From: Pseudomonadota bacterium
GTDB taxonomy: Bacteria; Pseudomonadota; Gammaproteobacteria; Pseudomonadales; Moraxellaceae
DNA length: 33,513 bases
Assembly (NCBI GenBank): GCA_021833365.1
Contig: JAKBFV010000024.1
Coordinates: 1 to 33,513, forward strand
Direction of reading: 5' to 3'
Below the pieces are notes generated by a model that saw only the letters and a list, made by a program, of their open reading frames with translations, searched no databases and was not told the DNA's origin. Made by a program: the position numbers and the translations under genes. How positions within the stretch are numbered: position 1 is the first letter of the stretch; each line of letters begins with the position of its first letter. Shown in pieces: positions 7,725-16,837 of the stretch.

Positions 7725-8308
7725 ATCTCCGCCTGCAGCTCGGCGTAGTTGTGGGTCACCGCGAACTGTGGAAACTCGGCGATGACCTGCGCCGGAGCGT
7801 CGAAGAAGATACCCTTGTCGGCCTCCTGCAACATGCCCGTATCGTTGTAGGAGTCACCGGCGGCGACGACCTTGAAGTTGAGCTCGTGCAGACGCCGCAC
7901 CGCGGCACGCTTCTGGTCCGGCTGGCGCAGAACGTAGTCGGTGATCTCGCCATCGGCGGCCACTTCGAGACGATGACAGAACAGGGTCGGCCACCCCAGC
8001 TGGCGCATGAGGGGATGAGCGAACTCATAGAAGGTATCGGAGAGGATGATGAGCTGATGATGCTCGCGCACCCAGGCGAGAAATTCAGCAGCCCCTGGCA
8101 AAGGCCCCATGGCGGCGATGACCTGCTGGATATCTGGCAGACCGAGTCCATGGCGCTTGAGCAGAGCGAGGCGCTGGCGCATGAGGACGTCATAGTCGGG
8201 AATGTCGCGCGTCGTCGCACGCAGCTCGGGGACACCGACGCGATCGGCGACATTGATCCAGATTTCCGGCACGAGGACGCCCTCGAGATCCAGGCAGACG
8301 ATATCCAT
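7703..8308 (-). CDS. thrH: Phosphoserine phosphatase / homoserine phosphotransferase (ThrH)
   Basis: ThrH is a HAD-superfamily enzyme that dephosphorylates phosphoserine and can pass phosphate to homoserine, linking serine and threonine synthesis. The 201-residue product starts at ATG 8308 ([17 protein letters not shown]) with a strong GGAGG 5 bases upstream. The upstream 52 in-frame residues have no protein character. HAD motif I is CLDLEG with nucleophile Asp7, motif II is in [10 protein letters not shown], and motif IV is [12 protein letters not shown]. The length matches the P. aeruginosa protein (about 205). It is transcribed towards pabB, divergently from cysH. Confidence 0.92.
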   Translation of the reverse strand: MDIVCLDLEGVLVPEIWINVADRVGVPELRATTRDIPDYDVLMRQRLALLKRHGLGLPDIQQVIAAMGPLPGAAEFLAWVREHHQLIILSDTFYEFAHPLMRQLGWPTLFCHRLEVAADGEITDYVLRQPDQKRAAVRRLHELNFKVVAAGDSYNDTGMLQEADKGIFFDAPAQVIAEFPQFAVTHNYAELQAEIQSFLAS

Positions 8309-8448
8309 GCAGCCTCCAGCGCAACACGATCGAGATTTCGGCGCCACTGTAGCGATCCGGCGCTGGAAAGGCAATCCTACTGGCGGCGCAACGCGCCCAT
8401 CCCTGCTGGCCATGCTGAAGCTTGCGTGTGCGCTGCCCGCATGTGCGT

Positions 8449-8454
8449 TACAAT
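8449..8454 (+). promoter_or_regulatory. Candidate -10 of the cysH promoter
   Basis: TACAAT matches the sigma70 -10 at five of six bases and sits 28 bases before ATG 8483. The -35 region is poor, which suits a gene that normally needs an activator such as CysB. I see no confident CysB site. Confidence 0.4.
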
Positions 8455-8482
8455 GCAGTTTCACCCGTGTCTGGAGTCACCC

Positions 8483-9214
8483 ATGTCCGCTTTCGATCTG
8501 GCTCACTGGTCCACCCATCTGCAGGGACAACGTCCCCAGGACATCCTCAAGACCGCACTCAGCCATTTTCCTGGAGCGGCACTGTCTTTCAGCGGCGCCG
8601 AGGATGTCGTGCTGATCGATATGGCGTGCAAGACCGGTCTGCCCTTCCGCACCTTCACCCTCGACACCGGCCGCCTGCACGCTGAGACCTATCGCTTTCT
8701 CGAGCGCGTGCGCGAGCACTTTGCCATCGACATCGAATTTTGTTTTGCCGAGCCCACAGCTCTCGCCGAACTGACGCGCAGCAAAGGGCTGTTCAGCTTC
8801 TACCGCGAAGGGCATAGCGAATGCTGCGGTATCCGCAAAGTCGCGCCCCTGCGCCGCCATCTCGCCGGCTTTTCAGCCTGGATCACCGGCCAACGCCGCG
8901 ACCAAAGTCCGGGCACGCGCGCCGACATCGTCGAGGTGCATGCGGACACCAGCTTCGGCGACGCCGCTCACCCCCTGGTCAAGTTCAATCCTCTCGCCGG
9001 CTGGAGCTCGGACGACGTGTGGAACTACCTGCGCGCCTTTGAACTGCCCTACAACGAACTGCACGAACGCGGTTTTGTGTCGATCGGCTGCGAGCCCTGC
9101 ACACGCCCCACGCTACCTGGACAGCACGAGCGCGAAGGGCGCTGGTGGTGGGAGGAAGCGACCAAGAAGGAATGCGGTCTGCACCTCGGCAATCTGCAAG
9201 CACCGACCTTGTGA
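8483..9214 (+). CDS. cysH: Assimilatory adenylyl-sulfate (APS) reductase
   Basis: CysH reduces activated sulfate to sulfite in cysteine synthesis. The start at ATG 8483 ([10 protein letters not shown]) has GGAG 7 bases upstream; the frame is open far upstream across the antisense of thrH, but that part is not coding. The 243-residue chain has the nucleotide-binding SFSGAED (residues 35-41), TGQRRDQS (135-142) and the catalytic Cys231 in KKECGLH. Two further pairs, Cys114-Cys115 and Cys203/Cys206 (CEPC), are the [4Fe-4S] ligands of the APS-reducing subfamily. E. coli-type PAPS reductases lack them, so APS rather than PAPS is the expected substrate. It is convergent with gspM, with only 37 bases between them and no visible terminator. 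Confidence 0.93.
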   Translation: MSAFDLAHWSTHLQGQRPQDILKTALSHFPGAALSFSGAEDVVLIDMACKTGLPFRTFTLDTGRLHAETYRFLERVREHFAIDIEFCFAEPTALAELTRSKGLFSFYREGHSECCGIRKVAPLRRHLAGFSAWITGQRRDQSPGTRADIVEVHADTSFGDAAHPLVKFNPLAGWSSDDVWNYLRAFELPYNELHERGFVSIGCEPCTRPTLPGQHEREGRWWWEEATKKECGLHLGNLQAPTL

Positions 9215-9251
9215 GGGATAGGGCGATGCATGGGGCGAGTCGGGATGAGGC

Positions 9252-9740
9252 TCAGGCGGCGTGTTCGATACTGACCTCGGCATCGACCATGCCTGGCGTA
9301 TCCTGGATGGCATGGATGTCGAGGTGACTGATACTCAGCCCCATCGTCTGCAGGCGGCGCAGCAAGGCCACCAGGGTGTCAAAAGCCACGCCCTTGTAGA
9401 CGACGACCTGCAGGCCGGCCTGATGGCTTTCGGCGGCAGCGGCCGGCATGCCGACGGCGACGGCAGCCTGGGTGAGGATCTGATCGAAAGGCTGCGCCAG
9501 AGCCTGCTCCTGTAGCGCCACCCGCGCCAGCTCAGGCTGGTTTTGCTGCAGCAGTTGCGCCGCCTGCAGGTTTTGCGCATAGGCGCGCTCGACGCGCTGA
9601 CGCCAGTGCCAGCCCGGTAGGACGACGAACTCGATGAGCACGCCCAAGGTCAGGATCACCGCCAAAAATTGCAAGGCCTGCTGCTCACGTCGTTGCAAAC
9701 CGGCGTAATAGCGCTGGCCTTCCATCCACAGTTCCTGCAC
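9252..9740 (-). CDS. gspM: Type II secretion protein M (inner-membrane platform)
   Basis: GspM is a bitopic inner-membrane protein that pairs with GspL in the assembly platform. A short cytoplasmic N-terminus (to about residue 20) is followed by one membrane segment (ALQFLAVILTLGVLIEFVVL) and a periplasmic helical region and ferredoxin-like C-terminal half. I choose GTG 9740, which follows a GGAGGG-like ribosome site inside the intergenic 14 bases after gspL. ATG 9725 and a TTG at 9758 are alternatives. The 162-residue length is normal. It is the last gene of the cluster; no gspN follows. Confidence 0.85.
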   Translation of the reverse strand: MQELWMEGQRYYAGLQRREQQALQFLAVILTLGVLIEFVVLPGWHWRQRVERAYAQNLQAAQLLQQNQPELARVALQEQALAQPFDQILTQAAVAVGMPAAAAESHQAGLQVVVYKGVAFDTLVALLRRLQTMGLSISHLDIHAIQDTPGMVDAEVSIEHAA

Positions 9741-9754
9741 GCCCTCACCCTCCC

Positions 9755-10915
9755 TCAATCATGAAACTGCAGACTGACCACGCCATGTGCATCAGCCGCC
9801 GACGTCTGCACGCTGAATCCGGCCTGCTGCAGGCTGGCGCGCAAACGCGCTTGGTGCGGGGCATCGACGACGAGTTCAACCTCGAAGCCGGAACGCGCAT
9901 CATAGCTGATCTTCAGCGGCGCCGGCAGGGCCAGGGCGTGCAAGGAGCGCGCTAGCGCCTGCATGCCTTTGAAGATATTCGTAGGCCCGCTCTGGCCTTC
10001 ATTGAGATGTCCCTCGATCTGCAAGGGCAGATTGACGATGCGCGTATCGCCTGGGAACAAGGTCTGATACGTCGCCACATTGGCACGCGCCAGACGCTGC
10101 GCCAGGGCCTGCGTGTGCAAGGTGGCGGAGAAGAAATCGAGAGCCAGCAAAAAGAGGGCAGCGAGAAATAGGGTCGCCACCTGCCACCAGCGCCGATCGA
10201 TACGCGCCGAGCTGCGTTGCGGCTTGAAATCGCCTTGCAAAAAATTCATCGCTGCCGGCAAAGCCGGAGCCTGCGCTGCGCTGGCGAGAAGCTCGCTCCA
10301 GGTCTGTCCGTCCGCCCCGGCATCGACGGCATTGAGGGCGCCACGATAGTGCCAGTGCATCGCCGCATCCAGATTCAATTGCTCTTGCAGCCAGGGTAAA
10401 TGTTCACGTGCGCAGGCATAGCCGAGCTGCGCCGTGCAGGCGATCAAAGCCTGATCCTGATCGCCCCAGACGATGCCGGCATCGGCGTTCGCCGCCAGCA
10501 CCAGGGCATCGGCATGCACTTGCCCGACCTGAATCGCGCACGCCGCCAGGGCTTCCAGCCAGGACCGCAGGCGTTCGCGCTCGACCGCCATGAGCGGCAG
10601 TCGTTTGCGTCGACCCTCCCACTGTCCGAAGATGATATGCAGATCGTCGAGATCGCAGCTGATTTGATCCTCGATGAGAAAACGCAGACCCTCACGCCCC
10701 TGGCGCAGCTGACGCGGCTCGACGGCAAGTTCGGTGACGAAAAGATCGCTGCTGCGCAAGAGCAGCTGCACCGGCCGCGACGCCCACGTCTGCGCCAGCT
10801 CATGCAGCTGTGCCAGGGTCAGATCGAGCTGCTCTTGCCAGCCTGCGGCGTCAGCGTACCAGGCATCCCATCGTTCAGGACCCGCCGAAGCTGGACGCAG
10901 ATATACCACCGCCAT
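9755..10915 (-). CDS. gspL: Type II secretion protein L
   Basis: GspL links the cytoplasmic ATPase GspE to the inner-membrane platform. The 386-residue product starts at ATG 10915 with GGAGG about 11 bases upstream, inside the 3' end of gspK (41-base overlap). The N-terminal 230 residues form the actin-like cytoplasmic domain. A membrane segment follows near residue 250 (VATLFLAALFLLALDFF), then a periplasmic ferredoxin-like domain. Length and layout are normal for the family. It is followed 14 bases later by gspM. Confidence 0.88.
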   Translation of the reverse strand: MAVVYLRPASAGPERWDAWYADAAGWQEQLDLTLAQLHELAQTWASRPVQLLLRSSDLFVTELAVEPRQLRQGREGLRFLIEDQISCDLDDLHIIFGQWEGRRKRLPLMAVERERLRSWLEALAACAIQVGQVHADALVLAANADAGIVWGDQDQALIACTAQLGYACAREHLPWLQEQLNLDAAMHWHYRGALNAVDAGADGQTWSELLASAAQAPALPAAMNFLQGDFKPQRSSARIDRRWWQVATLFLAALFLLALDFFSATLHTQALAQRLARANVATYQTLFPGDTRIVNLPLQIEGHLNEGQSGPTNIFKGMQALARSLHALALPAPLKISYDARSGFEVELVVDAPHQARLRASLQQAGFSVQTSAADAHGVVSLQFHD

Positions 10916-11945
10916 GGTTCAGATCTCCTCCCGAGAGTCCGCTATTATGACCGGCCGCATCCTGATTGGCCATGCCGTCGGCTTGCGGCAGCACCCATTC
11001 CCGGCGTAGGACCTGCAAGTCGCTGCTCGATTGCCGGCGAATCAAGGAGCGCATGGCGCGTACCTGGCCATCGATGACGGCGCGCACACTGACACGAAAA
11101 TACTGCGTGTTGACGGAGAGCAGATTGCCCTGCTGCAGGGCGGTCTTGTCATTCAAACTAACCCCATTCAACAAGGGGCTACTCAAAAACGTATCGATAT
11201 TGTTGAAGCCCTGGGGCGCCCCGGAGCGCATAACCCCCTGCGCCTGTACCGGCGAGAACCCGACGAACAGGGCCGCCATCACTTCTGGCTTGAGCGTATT
11301 GACATTCATCGGCGTGCCGCTCGGCAGGGCACAGAGCAGTGGCTCGAGCAGATGATAAGCATTGGCATCGACGCCACGCACCAGCATCAGCTCAGAGACG
11401 GCGGCAAAATTGCGATTGGCGGCACGATAAGGTGGATCGAGGCGCATATACCAGTCCGACTCGGCGCCACCGCTGCCGGTCGGCGTGTTGTCGCTATCCA
11501 GCCAGTCGACGACGGCGGAGGCGATATTGGGATCGAGACGTTCCTCGGTGAGCAGACGCTGGAAGACCGCCAGCGCCGCTTGATTGACCGCTCCACCGCT
11601 GTAAATATCGTTGAGATTGAAGCGCCCCTGCTCATCCTCGATATGTGCCGACACGGTACCGCCATCGACAGGAAAAGGCGGCCAGGTCTGCGCCCAGATC
11701 TCATAGGGAGTATCGACATTGCCCATCGCCGAGGCAGCGTCGTTACGGGCATCCTGGGCGAGCACTTCCATGGCGAAAGATTCGGCGGCGAGGTCATACT
11801 GCACCGACTGCTGGCCATCGAGCAGGCTCATGGTGCGGGCGATGGCGCGCTGCTGCATGACCAGCATGGCGGTGCACAAGGTGGTGGCGATGGCAACGAT
11901 GAGAAGGACGGTCATCAAAGCCACACCGCGTTGCCTAGGAGCCAC
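10875..11945 (-). CDS. gspK: Type II secretion minor pseudopilin K
   Basis: GspK is the large minor pseudopilin at the tip of the pseudopilus, with GspI and GspJ. I start at GTG 11945 (MAPRQRGVALMTVLLIVAIA), where a GGGGGTGGA stretch precedes it; the prepilin leader ends at RG, and the absence of Glu at position 5 of the mature protein is normal for GspK. The start overlaps the gspJ stop by 11 bases. Conserved GspK features include EDEQGRFNLND and the helical region with VDWLDSDN. The product is 356 residues. Its last 30 residues are an unusual Gly/Ser/His/Asn-rich tail (SGGDLNHGGGISASSFGGS). Confidence 0.88.
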   Translation of the reverse strand: MAPRQRGVALMTVLLIVAIATTLCTAMLVMQQRAIARTMSLLDGQQSVQYDLAAESFAMEVLAQDARNDAASAMGNVDTPYEIWAQTWPPFPVDGGTVSAHIEDEQGRFNLNDIYSGGAVNQAALAVFQRLLTEERLDPNIASAVVDWLDSDNTPTGSGGAESDWYMRLDPPYRAANRNFAAVSELMLVRGVDANAYHLLEPLLCALPSGTPMNVNTLKPEVMAALFVGFSPVQAQGVMRSGAPQGFNNIDTFLSSPLLNGVSLNDKTALQQGNLLSVNTQYFRVSVRAVIDGQVRAMRSLIRRQSSSDLQVLRREWVLPQADGMANQDAAGHNSGLSGGDLNHGGGISASSFGGS

Positions 11946-12570
11946 TATCCACCCCCGGCGGCAGCGCGTAAAGACGCCGCAAATGGCCAAAGTCGACGCT
12001 GTCAAACTGCACTTCTAAGGCGATCGGCAAGGGCTGCTGCGCGACGTCTTTTTGTGCGTCGACCGGCTCCGGCCAAACCTGCTGCCACAGTCCGGCGCTG
12101 TCGAGATAACGCAGTTGCCAATGACTGACGCCCTTGAGCACGACGATGTCATCGGGCTTGGCGCCCGGCGCACGATCGAGCTGAGTCCAGCTCAGGCGAT
12201 GCAGGTCTCCGGAACTGACCTGGTAGCGCACGCGCACCAGCTCGCTGCGCACCTCACCCATGGGATTGAGCCAGCCACCGCGGGTAAACTCGAGATCAGC
12301 GCGCCCCTCGGCGTCGACTTCCCCCATCCAGGCCGGCAGCGGCCCGCCGAACTCATCGGTGATCGGACGTTTGACCACCTGTAAGACGTCGGCATCGAGC
12401 ATCTGCAGGCAGCGCTGCAGATCATCGAGCTCGTGCAGGCGCGCCTGCGTCTGATCACGGGCGTGAATCAGGGTCGTCAGCATCTGCCAGGACAGCAGTG
12501 CCAGCATGGCCATGATGGCCACCGACACCATCAGCTCGATCAGGGTAAAGCCGCGCTCAGTAGACGACAT
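11935..12570 (-). CDS. gspJ: Type II secretion minor pseudopilin J
   Basis: GspJ belongs to the tip complex of the pseudopilus. ATG 12570 (MSSTERGFTLIELMVSVAIM) begins a classic type IV prepilin leader: short and charged, with cleavage after Gly7 and Glu at position 5 of the mature chain. The long upstream open frame is a shadow of gspI. The product is 211 residues, normal for the family. The start overlaps the end of gspI by 14 bases, so translation is probably coupled. Confidence 0.9.
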   Translation of the reverse strand: MSSTERGFTLIELMVSVAIMAMLALLSWQMLTTLIHARDQTQARLHELDDLQRCLQMLDADVLQVVKRPITDEFGGPLPAWMGEVDAEGRADLEFTRGGWLNPMGEVRSELVRVRYQVSSGDLHRLSWTQLDRAPGAKPDDIVVLKGVSHWQLRYLDSAGLWQQVWPEPVDAQKDVAQQPLPIALEVQFDSVDFGHLRRLYALPPGVDSGS

Positions 12571-12964
12571 GACCCTGCCCTTGCGGTAGCAGATGAACGT
12601 AACCGACCAGCGTATAGACAGGTTGCAAGGTCGCAAACAGATCCACCCGCGGACCGACCTGAACGTCGACACGACGCACCGATGGCGCCGGCGTCGGTGC
12701 AAAGACCAGATGGATGGCCCAGTGCTGACCACCGAGATCAGCCTGCTCATCGCGCCCGCCATTGTCAGGGATCATGCCGAGCAACTGCAGCTGCACCAGT
12801 TCATTACTGGCGACGATGGCAGCCAGGGTACGATCCTGCAGACTGGAGATCTGTGCCAGCTGGCGCTGTGCAGTTGCCAGCAGTCCCATGGCAGCGATGC
12901 TGGCGATGGCCAGAGCGACCAGGACTTCGAGCAGAGTGAAGCCTCTACGAGGCGGCCGGTGCAT
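12557..12964 (-). CDS. gspI: Type II secretion minor pseudopilin I
   Basis: GspI starts the pseudopilus tip complex. ATG 12964 (MHRPPRRGFTLLEVLVALAI) has a strong GGAGG 6 bases upstream and gives a prepilin leader cleaved after Gly8. The 135-residue length fits. The start lies inside gspH (20-base overlap). An in-frame start 36 bases further up is possible but would give an unusually long leader. Confidence 0.9.
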   Translation of the reverse strand: MHRPPRRGFTLLEVLVALAIASIAAMGLLATAQRQLAQISSLQDRTLAAIVASNELVQLQLLGMIPDNGGRDEQADLGGQHWAIHLVFAPTPAPSVRRVDVQVGPRVDLFATLQPVYTLVGYVHLLPQGQGHVVY

Positions 12965-13532
12965 ACGCCCCCTCCCGCACGTCGATATGACCGATGGCAT
13001 CGAGAATGACCTCGGCGCTGTCGTGACCTGTCTCGAGGATCAGTGTCGCTGACGTGACTTCACCACTGGGCAGAAAATAGAGATCAGGATGAATGGCCTC
13101 TGCCCCCATCCCTGCCCCGCCTCCTGTCGCCGCCCCCATACCCGTCGTGGTCAGGGAAGATCCCTGACTGAGATCCGAGCTCGCCGCCACCGGCTTCTTT
13201 TTCAGTGCCAGCAGGCGCAGGCGAAGACCAGCCGGCAGATCATAGCGCGGCGGCATCCAGGAACGATTCTGCACCTGCTCCCAGACACCGGTGATCGTCT
13301 GCAGACGATACATCTGCACGCCCGTGACACCCACCACCACGCCCCAGACCTCCTGACGACCGACCGCCTCATCTTCGACATTGGCCAGCTGCGCGGCGAG
13401 CTGATCAGCGCCCTCATGCAGGACGTGTCGGCCCTGATCGAGGTCCATGTGCATGACGATGACGCCCGCCAGGATGGCGACGATCACCACCACCAGCAGC
13501 ACCTCGATCAGGGTGAATCCCTTAGTGGGCAT
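12945..13532 (-). CDS. gspH: Type II secretion minor pseudopilin H
   Basis: GspH is a minor pseudopilin. I start at ATG 13532 (MPTKGFTLIEVLLVVVIVAI), giving a 5-residue leader that ends at Gly and overlaps the gspG stop by 11 bases. No strong ribosome site precedes it, so coupling to gspG is likely; ATG 13553 with a G-rich upstream stretch is the alternative. The product is 195 residues. An unusual Ser/Thr/Gly/Met-rich insert (SSLTTTGMGAATGGGAGMGA) lies near residues 134-153, between the beta-strands of the globular domain. Confidence 0.87.
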   Translation of the reverse strand: MPTKGFTLIEVLLVVVIVAILAGVIVMHMDLDQGRHVLHEGADQLAAQLANVEDEAVGRQEVWGVVVGVTGVQMYRLQTITGVWEQVQNRSWMPPRYDLPAGLRLRLLALKKKPVAASSDLSQGSSLTTTGMGAATGGGAGMGAEAIHPDLYFLPSGEVTSATLILETGHDSAEVILDAIGHIDVREGAYAPAAS

Positions 13533-13938
13533 GGATATCGGCGTTATCGCCATCGCCCCCCGGGGCACCATCGGCGCCGAAAGAGAAAAGGTCATAGGGT
13601 TTGCCATCGGGGCCGGGATTGACGTACTGGAAGTCATTCCCCCAGGAATCCTTGGGCACATCCTTGAGGTAGCCCCCCGCCGCCCAGTGCTGCGCTGATT
13701 CGGGCTTGCTGACCAGGGCCGCCAGACCTTCCTGAGTACTCGGATATTTGTGGTTGTCGAGCTTGTACATCTCGAGGGCACTGGCGATCGACTGCAGACT
13801 CGCCTTGGTCGTCTCGACACGCGCACGCTCATCCTTGCCGACGACGTTGGGAACGATGATCGCCGCCAATATCCCCAGAATGACCACCACCACCATCACT
13901 TCGATCAGGGTAAAGCCACGCATTTTCCTGTTCTTCAC
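13522..13938 (-). CDS. gspG: Type II secretion major pseudopilin G
   Basis: GspG is the main pseudopilus subunit. I start at GTG 13938 because AAGGAG lies 6 bases upstream and the resulting leader (MKNRKMRG) is typical; the open frame continues up to a TTG at 13983 with no support. Mature chain FTLIEVMVVVVILGILAAII has Glu5. The C-terminal calcium-site region (PDGKPYDLFSFGADGAPGGD) is intact. The product is 138 residues, normal for the family. It is separated from gspF by 41 bases. Confidence 0.92.
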   Translation of the reverse strand: MKNRKMRGFTLIEVMVVVVILGILAAIIVPNVVGKDERARVETTKASLQSIASALEMYKLDNHKYPSTQEGLAALVSKPESAQHWAAGGYLKDVPKDSWGNDFQYVNPGPDGKPYDLFSFGADGAPGGDGDNADIHAH

Positions 13939-13979
13939 GACACACTCCTTCATGGACGATATGAGCGATATGGACGACT

Positions 13980-15191
13980 TCAATGCACCAGATTGTTCAT
14001 GCTGACGATGGGCAGCATGATGGCCAACACGATGATCAGCACCACCCCTGCCATCACCAGCAGCATCAAGGGCTCGAACAGCCCTACCAGGGTACTGATC
14101 AGACTCGACAGCTCGCGTTCCTGCATGGCGGCAGCGCGCTCGAGCATCTGTTCGAGTTCACCGGACTGCTCTCCACTGGCCATCATCTGCAGCATCATCG
14201 GCGGGAAGCGCCCGCTCTGTTCGAGCGCCCGCGCCAAGCTGCCGCCTTCGGTGACACTCACCGTCGCCTGGCGCACCGCCGCCTTGATCGACAGATTCGA
14301 CACCACTTCAGCACCGATGCGCAAGGCCTCGACGAGAGGGACGCCACTGCGACTGAGGATGCTCAAGGTCGCTGCCAGTCGCGCCGTATCGGCATCGCGC
14401 AAGAGTCGTCCAATCAGGGGTAGGCGCAGGAGTAGTGCATGAAAGCGCTGGCGCAAGGCGGGCTGGCGCAAAGCACGACGCGCCGCATAGACGGCGCCGG
14501 CGATGAGCAGCAGAAAAAGCCAGAGCCAGTGACGCATGAGGTGACTGGTAGCGATCAGACCACGCGTCAACAGCGGCAGCGTCTGGTGCGCGGTATCGAA
14601 AACGCGGACGATATCAGGCACCACCCAGGTCAGCAAGGCAACGATGATCAGTACCGACATGCCGGTGAGCATGGCCGGATAGATCATGGCGTGCTGAATC
14701 TTCTTGCGTGTCTCCAGTCGCTTTTCCGTGTAATCGGCGAGCTGTTCGAGGACGAGATCGAGATGCCCTGATTGTTCACCGGCCGCGACCGTCGCCCGAT
14801 AGATCTCGGGGAAAGCCGCCGGATACTCGGCCAAACCCTGCGCCAGGGTATAGCCTTCCATGACCTTGGCACGCACGGCGATCAACAGACTCTGCAACTG
14901 TGGCCGCGCATTCTGGCGCGACAGAGCACGCAGCACTTCCTCGACCGGAATCGACGCCTGGACCAGGGTGGCCATCTGGCGGGTGAGCATAGCCAGCTCG
15001 GCGGCGCTGATACGCGAGCGCCGAAAACCGCGCGTCAGTCCTTTTTCCTGCTCTGCCGCCGGCGTCACCGTCAGCGGCACCCAGCCCTTGTCACGCAGAA
15101 TCTGCCGTACCTGCCGTTGACTGTCGGCCTCTTGCACGCCCTGGCGTTTCTTGCCGGCAGCATCGATACAACTGTAGTCAAAGGCCGGCAT
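13980..15191 (-). CDS. gspF: Type II secretion inner-membrane platform protein F
   Basis: GspF is the polytopic core of the inner-membrane platform. I start at ATG 15191 (MPAFDYSCIDAAGKKRQG) with GAGGA upstream; a TTG six bases earlier is less likely. The 403-residue chain has two homologous cytoplasmic helical domains, each followed by membrane segments, near 170-190, 215-235 and 375-398. Motifs LARQLATL-like (LTRQMATLVQASIPVEEVL) and GEQSG (in both repeats) are typical. The start lies 2 bases after the gspE stop codon. Confidence 0.93.
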   Translation of the reverse strand: MPAFDYSCIDAAGKKRQGVQEADSQRQVRQILRDKGWVPLTVTPAAEQEKGLTRGFRRSRISAAELAMLTRQMATLVQASIPVEEVLRALSRQNARPQLQSLLIAVRAKVMEGYTLAQGLAEYPAAFPEIYRATVAAGEQSGHLDLVLEQLADYTEKRLETRKKIQHAMIYPAMLTGMSVLIIVALLTWVVPDIVRVFDTAHQTLPLLTRGLIATSHLMRHWLWLFLLLIAGAVYAARRALRQPALRQRFHALLLRLPLIGRLLRDADTARLAATLSILSRSGVPLVEALRIGAEVVSNLSIKAAVRQATVSVTEGGSLARALEQSGRFPPMMLQMMASGEQSGELEQMLERAAAMQERELSSLISTLVGLFEPLMLLVMAGVVLIIVLAIMLPIVSMNNLVH

Positions 15192-15193
15192 GC

Positions 15194-16681
15194 TCAATCC
15201 TCACGCGTGATGCGCAAAACTTCCTCGATCGAGGTGGTGCCCTGCACGACTTTGCGGAAGCCATCTTCACGGATGGAAGGCCCAAGCCGGCGCGCCGCTG
15301 CTTCCAGCTCGACTTCGCCGAGACGGGAGTGAATCATGCGCCGCAGGGCATCGTCGAAGACGATCACTTCGTAGATACCACTACGGCCGCGATACCCGAG
15401 GCCATTGCAGGCGCTGCAGCCCTGCGGACTGTACACCGTCACCGGCGTCGTCAGCCGCATGAGCGCGAGTTCATCGGCACTCGCAGGATGTCCCTGTTTG
15501 CAATCCGGGCAGAGGACGCGCACCAGACGCTGCGCCACCACGCCGATCAGCGAGGAGGCGAGCAGGAAGGGTTCGATGCCCATATCCTGCAGACGCGTCA
15601 CCGCTCCCACCGCCGAGTTGGTATGCAAGGTCGACAAGACCAGATGTCCGGTCAGGGACGCCTGAATCGCGATCTCGGCGGTCTCCAGGTCGCGGATTTC
15701 GCCGACCATGACGACGTCGGGATCCTGGCGCAAGATGGCGCGCAGACCGCGTGCAAACGTCATCTCGACCTTGGGATTGACCTGCGTCTGACCGACCCCT
15801 TCGAGCTGATACTCGATAGGATCTTCGACAGTGAGAATGTTGCGACTACGATCATTGAGTTCGGTAAGGGCGGCGTACAAGGTCGTGGTCTTGCCCGATC
15901 CGGTTGGACCGGTGACCAGAATGATGCCGTGCGGCTTGAACACCAGATCGCGCAGACGACGATCATCGTCCGGGCTCATACCGAGGTGGGTGAGATTGAG
16001 GCGCCCCGCCTGCTTGTCGAGCAGACGCAGCACCACCCGTTCGCCGGGCCCGGACGGCATGGTCGAGACTCGCACGTCGACTTCGCGACCCGCCAGACGT
16101 AAGGAGATGCGACCGTCCTGGGGAATGCGCTTTTCGGCGATGTCGAGGCGGGCCATGACCTTGATGCGCGACACCAGCAAAGGCGCCAGCTCACGGCGCG
16201 GCGAGACGACTTCGCGCAGGACGCCATCGACACGCAGACGTACCGTCAAGCGCTTCTCGTAGGTCTCGATATGGATATCCGAGGCATTCTCACGCACCGC
16301 CTCGGTCAACAGAGCATTGATCAAGCGGATGATCGGGGCATCATCCTCCTGATCGAGCAGGTCTTCGGTCTGCGGTACGAGTTCGGCCAGACTGACCAGG
16401 TCGAGCTCATCACCGATACCGGCGGCGATGGCCTGTGAGCCGCTGCCATCGCCTTGATAGGTACGCGCCAGCAGGGCTGCGAAAGCTTCGGCATCGAGCG
16501 CCTGCAAGGAAAAATGCAAACCGAGAACACGCTGCAGCTCGACAAAGACCGGCAAAGTCAGGGGACCGCTATGACAGACTTCCGGCGGCGACTCAGGCGA
16601 CGCCTGGCGCACGATGACACCATGACGCTTCGCCCAGGAGTAAGAGAATCGCTCATGCAGATTTTCCGCTATTGCTTCCAC
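15194..16681 (-). CDS. gspE: Type II secretion ATPase E
   Basis: GspE is the hexameric cytoplasmic ATPase that powers pseudopilus assembly. The start is GTG 16681, preceded by a G-rich GAGGGGGG ribosome site. The 495-residue chain has an N-terminal domain that docks to GspL. Walker A is GPTGSGKT at residues 258-265; the Asp box, Walker B ([20 protein letters not shown]) and His box (LSTLHTNSA) follow. A zinc-binding four-cysteine motif (Cys391, 394, 422, 425) sits near the C-terminus. It is the first gene of the operon; gspC and gspD, often directly upstream, are not here. Confidence 0.94.
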   Translation of the reverse strand: MEAIAENLHERFSYSWAKRHGVIVRQASPESPPEVCHSGPLTLPVFVELQRVLGLHFSLQALDAEAFAALLARTYQGDGSGSQAIAAGIGDELDLVSLAELVPQTEDLLDQEDDAPIIRLINALLTEAVRENASDIHIETYEKRLTVRLRVDGVLREVVSPRRELAPLLVSRIKVMARLDIAEKRIPQDGRISLRLAGREVDVRVSTMPSGPGERVVLRLLDKQAGRLNLTHLGMSPDDDRRLRDLVFKPHGIILVTGPTGSGKTTTLYAALTELNDRSRNILTVEDPIEYQLEGVGQTQVNPKVEMTFARGLRAILRQDPDVVMVGEIRDLETAEIAIQASLTGHLVLSTLHTNSAVGAVTRLQDMGIEPFLLASSLIGVVAQRLVRVLCPDCKQGHPASADELALMRLTTPVTVYSPQGCSACNGLGYRGRSGIYEVIVFDDALRRMIHSRLGEVELEAAARRLGPSIREDGFRKVVQGTTSIEEVLRITRED

Positions 16682-16777
16682 GCTTCCCCCCCTCGCAGAC
16701 CACGCCCCGCAGTGTAACGAGGAATCGACAACTCCACCAGCGCATCACAGCGTCGCCCGCCACTCTGCTGCCTACAG

Positions 16778-16806
16778 CTGACGATGTCAGGATGATCGGT
16801 TAGACT
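16778..16806 (+). promoter_or_regulatory. Probable promoter of the DUF432-mscS operon
   Basis: CTGACG (16778-16783), a 17-base spacer and TAGACT (16801-16806) give four matches out of six in each box. Transcription would start near 16813, 25 bases before ATG 16838. The -35 lies in a small palindrome CTGAC-GAT-GTCAG (16778-16790). Confidence 0.45.
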
Positions 16807-16837
16807 GCTGCACAGCAACAGCCAGGAAGATGGAGAC

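Noticed and set aside
7643-8482. Long 5' extension of cysH
   Set aside because: The frame is the antisense of thrH. The extension has no protein-like character, and a good ribosome site precedes ATG 8483.
12571-13832. Long N-terminal extensions of gspH, gspI and gspJ
   Set aside because: The added residues are out-of-frame shadows of the upstream gene, and prepilin leaders must be short.
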